Positions 1 through 6,905 of a DNA stretch of 30,288 nt are shown in pieces (within the stretch, counting starts at the first letter, position 1; every line of letters begins with the position of its first letter). Below the pieces are notes generated by a model, which worked only from the letters and a program-made list of their open reading frames with translations, was not told the origin of the DNA and ran no database searches. The position numbers were made by a program, and so were the translations under genes. This stretch comes from a bacterium (GTDB lineage Bacteria; SZUA-182; DTGQ01): assembly GCA_023512255.1 (NCBI GenBank), contig JAILZY010000042.1:1-30288 (forward strand), written 5' to 3'.

Positions 1-101
1 GCTTTCTTTCTTATTTTTTCGAGGCATAAAAGAATAAAATTCACCTCATATCGCAAAATCTATTCCGATCTCTATTGGAGGTCGGCCTAAAATTCGCCCA
101 C

Positions 102-866
102 ATGAAAATCTACCATCTAAAACTCAATCACAAGATGCTTGAAGGGGCAAAATGCGCCTTCCTGCCCGGTGATCCTGCTAGAGTGCAAAAGATCGCTCTC
201 TCGTATGATCAGCAAGCTAGACCCCTTGCCAGTAGCCGGGAGTTCACCTCTTTTTTAGGATACCTGGAGGCAACTCCCGTGCTGACTATATCCACCGGCA
301 TAGGTGGCCCTTCGACCGCCATTGTGATTGAGGAGTTAGCCATGCTCGGCGTGGATACCTTCATCCGCATCGGCACAACCGGGGCCATTCAGAAGCATAT
401 TCAGGTCCAGGATGTGATTATCACTACCGCTTCGGTTCGGTTGGATGGGACATCTACCCATTATGCCCCGATCGAATACCCTGCTGTGGCTCATTTTGAG
501 ATTGTTCAGGCCCTGATTGCTGCGGCTCAAGCCTTAGCTGTGCCCCATCACATTGGCCTTACGGCTTCTTCCGATAGCTTTTATCCGGGACAGGAGCGAT
601 ATGATTCCTTTTCCGGTTGGGTTATCAGAAGGTTTCAGGGAAGTCTTAAGGAGTGGCAGAGGCTGGGAGTCCTGAACTATGAGATGGAATCAGCAACTCT
701 CTTTACCGTTTGCAGCGCGCTCGGTCTTCGGGCTGGATGCGTGAGTGGCGTGATTGTCAATCGGGTGCTTGAAAACCAGATTCAGGAGAAGGCTACTCCA
801 CTGGCTGAGGCCAAAACCATCCAAGTAGCCGTAGAGGCCCTGCGTCGGCTGCTGAAGACATCTTGA
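102..866 (+). CDS. udp: Uridine phosphorylase
   Basis: Cytosolic nucleoside phosphorylase of pyrimidine salvage: uridine + phosphate to uracil + ribose-1-phosphate. The product is about 254 aa, the usual size for the family, and aligns along its length with E. coli Udp as I recall it. Phosphate-site motif GDPAR is near residues 23-27, STGIGGPS near 64-71 and RIGTTGA at 89-95. The uracil/ribose-site signatures YPGQERYD and NYEMESAT lie in the C-terminal half. I start at ATG 102 because the residues after it match the known N-terminus. A TTG at 75 would add nine residues with no family match. The GGAGG at 77-81 sits about 20 nt before the ATG, which is long, so the exact start is not certain. 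The gene stands alone and converges on the repeat-protein gene. Confidence 0.95.
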   Translation: MKIYHLKLNHKMLEGAKCAFLPGDPARVQKIALSYDQQARPLASSREFTSFLGYLEATPVLTISTGIGGPSTAIVIEELAMLGVDTFIRIGTTGAIQKHIQVQDVIITTASVRLDGTSTHYAPIEYPAVAHFEIVQALIAAAQALAVPHHIGLTASSDSFYPGQERYDSFSGWVIRRFQGSLKEWQRLGVLNYEMESATLFTVCSALGLRAGCVSGVIVNRVLENQIQEKATPLAEAKTIQVAVEALRRLLKTS

Positions 867-867
867 A

Positions 868-938
868 GATATTTTAAATAAAGGCCAAAGATAGCTTGAA
901 GCTGAAAACATGATATTTTAAATAAAGGCCAAAGATAG
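868..938 (+). repeat. 27-bp direct duplication at the udp 3' end
   Basis: A 27-nt string starting GATATTTTAAATAAAGG is present at 868-894 and again, identical, at 912-938 (offset 44). The preceding bases (GCTGAAGACAT before copy 1, GCTGAAAACAT before copy 2) are also similar, so the end of udp and its trailer were tandemly duplicated. No function is evident. Confidence 0.85.
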
Positions 939-941
939 AAG

Positions 942-979
942 GGGGGCAGAACATCAGGCCATCTAATGTCTCTGCCCCC
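942..979. terminator. Hairpin between convergent genes
   Basis: GGGGGCAGA (942-950) pairs perfectly with TCTGCCCCC (971-979). An inner ACAT/ATGT pair (951-954, 966-969) extends the stem. It lies between the 3' ends of udp (+) and the repeat-protein gene (-), the place for a shared terminator. There is no clear T-run on either side, so factor-independent termination is only inferred. Confidence 0.5.
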
Positions 980-1013
980 ACTGGTTGAACAGCTTTCCCC
1001 TGCTCTTAGAGCC

Positions 1014-1940
1014 CTAGATAATCGGCAATGTAGTCAGACTGGTTGTTGGCAGCAGACTGGTTGTTGGTAGCAAGGTAGTTGTCGGAATCAGCGTAGGTGC
1101 TCCCAGCGTGAGGTCGAAGGTACCATAATCGAGCTTGGTGTAAAGCTGATCAACGATCATATAGTCACCGTTCATGGTCGTGTCGCTAGTCATTACGCAA
1201 TTCAATTGAATGGCGTAGGTTATCAGGTTGATGACGTCAACATATGTTCCGGTGAGGGTAAAGGTACCGGTTCCGGGGTTTGGTCCAGATACAGTGACAG
1301 GTGGTATCTTGAATTGATTTAGAGCCAAAAACGCGGTTCCTGAAAGAGCTAGAGTTACAGGGTCTTCAACTAGATCAAGGGTCATCAGACCGCCTTTGAG
1401 CTTATAGAGGCTGAACCAGTAACCACTCCAGTATCCAGCCTGTTCAGCCGCGACCGCAGTGGCAGGAGCTGTGGCTGGAGTGCTGACTGCCGGAGATGAC
1501 AAGCCGCCGAGCAGCCCACCACCTAAGGCGCTCAGGCCAAAGAGACTGCCGAGGCCGCCCATACCGTATAGGCCGCCAAGGCCGTAGAGGCCCATACCAT
1601 ATAAGCCACCAAGACCGTAGAGACCGCCAAGGCCGTAGAGGCCCATACCGTAGAGGCTGCCAAGGCCGTAGAGGCCCATACCGTATAGGCCGCCAAGGCC
1701 ATAGAGGCCGCCCATACCGTAGAGACCGCCGAGGCCGTAGAGGCCCATACCATATAGACCGCCAAGGCCATATAAGCCCATACCATATAAGCCACCATAA
1801 AATCCTCCCAGTCCATACAGTCCGTACATCCCACCATAGTAGGCACTACCCTTTTCAGCTTTACCCAAAATGAATGTGAAGCATGCTAAAGACAAAACCA
1901 ATAGAAGACAGAAACGGCTTTTGAGTTTCAATATCTGCAT
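1014..1940 (-). CDS. Secreted Gly-Leu-Tyr repeat protein with C-terminal beta domain
   Basis: 308 aa. Residues 1-28 form a signal peptide (basic start, then a hydrophobic LLLVLSLACFTFILG). Residues about 36-135 are almost entirely G, L, Y and M in repeats such as GLYGMGLYGLGG. An Ala/Thr/Pro linker (about 150-166) follows, then about 115 residues rich in alternating hydrophobic residues, and a TTSLLP-type tail. AGGAGG lies about 7 nt before the ATG. The final domain resembles the C-terminus of the secreted protein at 28802-30172: both end in a Gly-x-Tyr stretch leading to LDxGTFxL or LxxGTFxL. It is probably exported, perhaps a structural or surface protein. The function is unknown, and the low-complexity part makes homology searches unreliable. 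Confidence 0.8.
   Translation of the reverse strand: MQILKLKSRFCLLLVLSLACFTFILGKAEKGSAYYGGMYGLYGLGGFYGGLYGMGLYGLGGLYGMGLYGLGGLYGMGGLYGLGGLYGMGLYGLGSLYGMGLYGLGGLYGLGGLYGMGLYGLGGLYGMGGLGSLFGLSALGGGLLGGLSSPAVSTPATAPATAVAAEQAGYWSGYWFSLYKLKGGLMTLDLVEDPVTLALSGTAFLALNQFKIPPVTVSGPNPGTGTFTLTGTYVDVINLITYAIQLNCVMTSDTTMNGDYMIVDQLYTKLDYGTFDLTLGAPTLIPTTTLLPTTSLLPTTSLTTLPII
1540..1850 (-). repeat. Tandem coding repeats (GLYGMG/GLYGLGG)
   Basis: On the + strand the units GGCCGTAGAGGCCCATACC and AAGGCCGTAGAGACCGCC alternate with small variations. The array encodes the Gly-Leu-Tyr region. Units differ mostly at third positions, which indicates an older array kept as protein. This sort of array is prone to length change by slippage or recombination. 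Confidence 0.85.
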
Positions 1941-3027
1941 TTTATTCCTCCTACCTCTCCCTCATTGCACCTAACCCAAGGTATTCCTAAGATGCCTAAC
2001 CTAGAATGATCCATAAGATTTCAAGATTTCATAAGATAATGAATTAAGAATGATCTCCATGATCTCCAAGGAACTATGATAATTCATGCTTGTCTACTCG
2101 ATTTCCTTATTGGCAAACTCACCTCCTTGAACATTAAAAGATAGCAACTCCTTCCGCAGTAACTACTTAGGCCGCGAGCTGCTGCTTCACACTGCTAGTC
2201 CATTCTGGAAACCCGCTCACCCTTCACACCATTTTTCGAAACCGGAAAATACCACCAGAACACCATGAGGAAACCGCATGATTAAACCGCACCGAGGATG
2301 AAATTGCACCCGCGAAGAGGAGTCTGCCGCCGAACGAGTATTGACACAAAAGAAGAGTCGCAATCCGCTATTTTTGAGAAAACCACAGGAGTACGATAAC
2401 AGCCACAAGACCGCGCAGGAGAAGCTTTAATTTCTGATTATCACTATCAGCCTAATTATCACTCTCAACCTTGTCAAAATAACATTTTCTGTTTGGATTA
2501 AACAGCTTGATTATTGAGCAAATCAGGTGCCAGGTATAAGTTGTTGAATAAAAGTTATTGATATTATTAGCTTATTGTTTATGATGATACATACTGGGTG
2601 ATCGTTTTATCCTCTTTTGTCCATAAAATTAGGATCTTGAGCGGATATTTTTGAGAGAGCATAAACTTAAGGCAGCCCCTGTGTAATATTTTGATCACCA
2701 GAAAAAAAGAGCCTTCTTGGTTGGTTAGACAAGGAAGGGGATAAATATTATACATGGCTCCATAGAAGGTATGGATGATCGTTCATATTTGGTTATTTCC
2801 AGTCAATAATCTTGGCAGGAGACATCTTGTTTTTTATGGACCCTCGGTCAGAAATTCGGACTAGAGATGAGATTGGAGGATAAATATAACTATTGTAAGA
2901 TTGTAGGGAGTTTTAGCGCATTTTCTCGATACGGTAGTATACAAAAAAGAATACCATAGCAAATCGATAAATGAGGAGAGGTTCTCAGGATTCGAGATAT
3001 ATCCGACAACTAGGAGGAGAAAGCACA
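1941..3027. other. Long intergenic region, no gene seen
   Basis: About 1.1 kb between the divergent repeat-protein and protease genes. The short open frames here have no Shine-Dalgarno sequence or recognisable protein features. I see an 18-nt direct repeat near 2435-2470 (ATTATCACTATCAGCC then ATTATCACTCTCAACC). Near 2210-2400 there is a stretch with several ACCGC and CCGC words. I find no RNA gene or riboswitch that I can defend. Confidence 0.5.
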
Positions 3028-4935
3028 ATGAAGCGAAAACCATTGTTTTTAAATGTTCTTTTTGAGATTCTCTTTTTCTCCATCATAGCCTTGCTGCTGT
3101 CAATGAGTTTATCGCTGGCCCAGGCTAGTCCTGCTTTATATTCCATCAGAAATGACTATATTGTTGTTTTGAAGGATGATATCGAAGATCCTGAGACAGT
3201 AGTGGCTGAGATGAAAAAAATGTTCAAAATTAAATGCAGTTTGATGTACAGCCATTGTCTTAAGGGTTTTTCAGCCATTATCCCCGCGCCTGCTCTGGCT
3301 AAGATCAAAAGTGACCCAAGAATCAAATATATCGAGCCTGATGCCATCGCCTATGCATTTGTCCAGACGCTGCCTGTCGGAGTTAATCGAATTAAGGCTA
3401 CCCGCAACAGCGCAGCCATGATTGACGGGAGCGATGAGCGGGTTGATGTTGATGTAGCTATTATCGATACCGGTATTGACCTGAGTCATCCCGATCTCAA
3501 TGTGGTTCAAAATGTAAGCTTTGTTCCACGAGCCAGCAGCGGCAATGATGATAATGGACATGGCTCTCATGTGGCTGGAATTGTGGGAGCCATTGACGAT
3601 GGGGTGGGAGTGGTTGGCATCGCCCCAGGGGCTAGGCTGCATGCGGTCAAGGTCCTGGACCGTCGGGGAAGTGGAAAGATCTCCTGGATCATTGCTGGAA
3701 TCGACTGGGTTACCAAACATGCTGATGAAATTGAGGTAGCCAATATGAGTCTTGGCAGTATCGGATATCTGCAATCCCTGAGAGATGCCATTATTAACAG
3801 CGTCAATAAGGGAGTTGTTTATGTGGCTGCTGCGGGCAATGAGGAGGATGATGTGTATGGAAAGGATGGGATATTTGGCACTGAGGACGACCATGTTCCG
3901 GCAGCTTACCCTGAGGTGGCTGCTATCTCAGCCATGACTGACTTTGATGGCCTGCCTGGCGGCATAGGGGGGACGATTGGCAATGAATCTGATGATACTC
4001 TGGCCAGTTTCAGTAATTTCAGCAGGTCAGTAGTTAGCGACAATCCAGTAACCTCCCCTGGGGCAGCCATAGATTTTGCCGCGCCTGGGGTCGATATCTA
4101 TTCTAGCTACAAAGGTGGCGGATACAAAACCTTGAGTGGAACCAGCATGGCCTCACCTCATGGCGCTGGCTGTGTAGCCCTATATATTAGCCAACATGGC
4201 AGGGCGCATAATGCTGCTCAGGTGGCCGCTATTCGTCAGGCCCTGATTGATCGGGCTGAGCCGCAGACCTCGTGGGGGCCACAGGATACCAAAGATCCTG
4301 ACCCTAATCATGAGGGGCTAGTGGATGCCGAAGCTATAGATCAGCCGCCACTTGGCCCTGCTTCTCTAAGGCTGATTATGGTCAAGCCAGAAGTTGCCCT
4401 TATCGGTAAAGGAAAGACGCAAGCCTTTGTGGCCACCGGCCTTTATACTGATGGAAGCACTAGAGAGATTACTGCCTCGGTGGTTTGGAGCAGCTCTGAT
4501 CCGGCAGTAGCCACTATCGACTCTAGGGGAGTGGCTAGCGGCCTGAGTGAGGGAGTAGTCCAGATTCGCGCCACGCTAGGTGAGATCAGCAGCCCGCCTG
4601 CTTTTTTAACCGTGTCGGCATCGCTTCCTTGGCAGTCGATCTTGATTACTCCGGCCACTTACTCGATCCGAATTGGAGATAGCTGTCAGTATAAAGCCAT
4701 TGCCACCTATCCTGATGCGACCAGTGAGGATGTTACTAACTTGGTGATCTGGAGTAGCTCTGATCCAGCAGTAGCCACCATAGATTCTCACGGCCGGGCT
4801 CTTGGCACAGGATTTGGCACGGCCATCATCACGGCCCGATCGGGCGAGATCGTTAGCCAGGAGGCTGAATTGAGAGTTGTCAGAAGCAGAGTGGGGATTA
4901 TACTTTCGGACCTCTTCAACCTGGTGAGGAAATAG
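3028..4935 (+). CDS. Secreted subtilisin-like serine protease (S8) with two Ig-like domains
   Basis: Extracytoplasmic endopeptidase, 635 aa. Signal peptide at about 1-33; inhibitor-I9 propeptide at about 42-110 (from NDYIVVLK to DPRIKYIEPD). The S8 catalytic domain runs about 115-430, with Asp147 in IIDTGID, His178 in NGHGSHVAG, oxyanion Asn271 in AAAGNE and Ser373 in SGTSMASPHG. All catalytic residues are intact. Two bacterial Ig-like group 2 domains follow (about 445-535 and 540-628), each with the motif WSSSDPAVATIDS. The start is ATG 3028, behind AGGAGGAGA at 3012-3020; an upstream in-frame start at 2971 lacks a signal peptide. treZ begins 8 nt after the stop, so the two are probably co-transcribed, although a secreted protease and a cytosolic trehalose enzyme make an odd pair. 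Confidence 0.93.
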   Translation: MKRKPLFLNVLFEILFFSIIALLLSMSLSLAQASPALYSIRNDYIVVLKDDIEDPETVVAEMKKMFKIKCSLMYSHCLKGFSAIIPAPALAKIKSDPRIKYIEPDAIAYAFVQTLPVGVNRIKATRNSAAMIDGSDERVDVDVAIIDTGIDLSHPDLNVVQNVSFVPRASSGNDDNGHGSHVAGIVGAIDDGVGVVGIAPGARLHAVKVLDRRGSGKISWIIAGIDWVTKHADEIEVANMSLGSIGYLQSLRDAIINSVNKGVVYVAAAGNEEDDVYGKDGIFGTEDDHVPAAYPEVAAISAMTDFDGLPGGIGGTIGNESDDTLASFSNFSRSVVSDNPVTSPGAAIDFAAPGVDIYSSYKGGGYKTLSGTSMASPHGAGCVALYISQHGRAHNAAQVAAIRQALIDRAEPQTSWGPQDTKDPDPNHEGLVDAEAIDQPPLGPASLRLIMVKPEVALIGKGKTQAFVATGLYTDGSTREITASVVWSSSDPAVATIDSRGVASGLSEGVVQIRATLGEISSPPAFLTVSASLPWQSILITPATYSIRIGDSCQYKAIATYPDATSEDVTNLVIWSSSDPAVATIDSHGRALGTGFGTAIITARSGEIVSQEAELRVVRSRVGIILSDLFNLVRK

Positions 4936-4943
4936 CCTCAATC

Positions 4944-6782
4944 ATGCGAGTCGGGGCACATTATCTTGGCCGGGGAAGAGTAGAATTTGTGGTCTGGGCC
5001 CCTTTTCGCCGCAGCGTGGCCGTGAACATCGTTTCGCCAAAAGCAAGAATCATCCCAATGAGCAGGGATCATCGGGGATATTGGAAGTGTCTAGTTGAAG
5101 AGCTCTCCCCTGGTGCCCGCTACCTTTACCGGCTTGATGAGCAGATTGACCGACCAGATCCTGCCTCTCACTTTCAGCCCGAAGGGGTTCATGGATCATC
5201 CGAGCTCGTTGATCATCACTCCTTCACCTGGGAAGATGAGTGCTGGAGAGGAATAGAGCTATCCAGGATGATTATCTACGAGCTCCATGTCGGAACATTC
5301 ACTCAGGAAGGGACTTTTGAGGCTATTATCCCGCGGCTTGATGAACTTCGGGACCTTGGTATTAATGCCATTGAAATTATGCCAGTTGCTCAATTTCCCG
5401 GTGAAAGAAATTGGGGATATGACGGCGTCTATCCCTATGCTGTCCAAAATTCGTACGGAGGACCGCAAGGGCTGAAAAAACTGGTTAATGAGAGCCACAA
5501 GAGGGAAGTAGCCGTTATCCTCGATGTGGTCTACAATCACTTTGGCCCCGAAGGTAGCTATGTGAGGGATTACGGACCATATTTTTCTGACCGATACCGC
5601 ACCCCTTGGGGTGAGGCTATCAATTTTGACGATGCCTACAATAACGAAGTCAGAAATTTCTTCATTGAGAATGCCCGGCACTGGTTTCAAAACTATCATC
5701 TCGATGCTCTTCGCCTTGATGCCGCTCATGCCATCTTCGATATGAGCTCAAGGCCCTTTCTCCTTGAGCTAGCCGAGGAGATCGAAAGATTATCAAAGCA
5801 GATGGGGAGAAAACTTTTCCTGATGGTGGAAGATGACCTCAATAATACCCGACTGATTAGGCCGAGAGAGCTTGGAGGCTACGGTCTTGATGCTCACTGG
5901 TGCGATGACTTCCACCATGCTCTTCATGCTTTGCTGACGGGAGAAAAGAGCGGCTACTACCTTGACTTTGGTCGGATGGAGCATCTTGTTACCTCCCTTC
6001 GGGAAGGATTTGTCTATGGGGGGCGCTACTCCCGCTATCGGCGCAAATGCCACGGAGATTCATCTGCGGACCGGGGGGCTGAGCAGATGGTGGTCTTTAG
6101 CCAGAATCACGATCAGGTTGGAAACAGGATGTTGGGAGAGCGGTTTAGTGCTCTGGTCGATTTTGAGTCACTGAAGCTGGCCGCAGGTATGGTTTTGCTT
6201 TCTCCATACGTGCCTCTTCTGTTCATGGGAGAGGAATATGGCGAGAGAGCACCCTTTCTTTACTTTATCAGCCATTCTGATCAAGCGCTGGTTGAGTCGG
6301 TCAGAAAGGGAAGAGGGGAGGAATTTAGGGAATTTGGCTGGTCAAAGGAGCCTCCTGATCCCCAAGCCCTTGAGACATTTTTGCGTTCAAAGATCCGGTG
6401 GGAGGGTCGGAAAAATGGAAAACAGGCGATTTTGCTGAATTTTTACCAGGATCTGATTACCCTTCGTCGGGAGATTGCCGCCCTCTGTGATCTGGATAAA
6501 AGGAGACTTGAGGTCTTTGGCCTTGAAGGAGAGCTTATCCTATTTATGAGGAGATGGAATGGGGAGAGCCATATTTTGGGTATTTTCAATTTCAATCTAT
6601 CGGATAAGAAATTGCCGCTCTTTCCCTGCCGAGGAGAATGGAGAAAGATTCTTGACTCAAGTGATAAGGTTTGGGATGGTCCAGGTGCGCTACTTCCGGA
6701 AAAGATTACGGCTGGTCAGGAGGGCATTATCAGGGGGCGCAGTCTGGCTCTCTATGCTCGGCAGGAAGTTAGGGAACGGTGA
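4944..6782 (+). CDS. treZ: Malto-oligosyltrehalose trehalohydrolase
   Basis: Cytosolic GH13 enzyme that releases trehalose from maltooligosyl-trehalose, the second step of the TreY-TreZ pathway. 612 aa, typical length. An N-terminal beta-sandwich (about 8-95, FVVWAP) precedes the (beta/alpha)8 barrel. Conserved stretches are FPGERNWGYDGV, VILDVVYNHFGPEG (about 191-204), LRLDAAH with nucleophile Asp259, LMVEDDLN with acid/base Glu296, and SQNHDQVGNR with Asp390. The family's usual AHWCDDFHHALH is at about 317-329. GGTGAGGA lies about 13 nt before the ATG. It directly follows the protease gene and precedes treY by about 120 nt on the same strand. Confidence 0.95.
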   Translation: MRVGAHYLGRGRVEFVVWAPFRRSVAVNIVSPKARIIPMSRDHRGYWKCLVEELSPGARYLYRLDEQIDRPDPASHFQPEGVHGSSELVDHHSFTWEDECWRGIELSRMIIYELHVGTFTQEGTFEAIIPRLDELRDLGINAIEIMPVAQFPGERNWGYDGVYPYAVQNSYGGPQGLKKLVNESHKREVAVILDVVYNHFGPEGSYVRDYGPYFSDRYRTPWGEAINFDDAYNNEVRNFFIENARHWFQNYHLDALRLDAAHAIFDMSSRPFLLELAEEIERLSKQMGRKLFLMVEDDLNNTRLIRPRELGGYGLDAHWCDDFHHALHALLTGEKSGYYLDFGRMEHLVTSLREGFVYGGRYSRYRRKCHGDSSADRGAEQMVVFSQNHDQVGNRMLGERFSALVDFESLKLAAGMVLLSPYVPLLFMGEEYGERAPFLYFISHSDQALVESVRKGRGEEFREFGWSKEPPDPQALETFLRSKIRWEGRKNGKQAILLNFYQDLITLRREIAALCDLDKRRLEVFGLEGELILFMRRWNGESHILGIFNFNLSDKKLPLFPCRGEWRKILDSSDKVWDGPGALLPEKITAGQEGIIRGRSLALYARQEVRER

Positions 6783-6905
6783 TGGTTTTGTGGGGTGTGG
6801 GGCTGGGATGATTTGGAGGGCTGGTATACGTTGGGGTGGCTGGTCTTGTGATGGTTTTGGGGAGGGTTTAGAGGCTAGTCTGGTGATGGTTTTCGGAGGC
6901 TGGTG
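6783..6905 (+). repeat. G-rich degenerate repeat spacer between treZ and treY
   Basis: About 120 nt, very G-rich on the + strand, built from drifting copies of words such as GATGGTTTT (6781, 6850 and 6885) and GGGCTGG/GAGGCTGG. The last copy includes the treY Shine-Dalgarno (GGAGG, 6895-6899). I see no gene in it. It looks like an expanded tandem repeat around a ribosome-binding site. Confidence 0.65.

Noticed and set aside
3271-3894. 207-codon minus-strand frame opposite the protease
   Set aside because: It is a shadow of the protease gene: no ribosome-binding site, no family features, and the plus-strand protein is conserved with intact catalytic residues.
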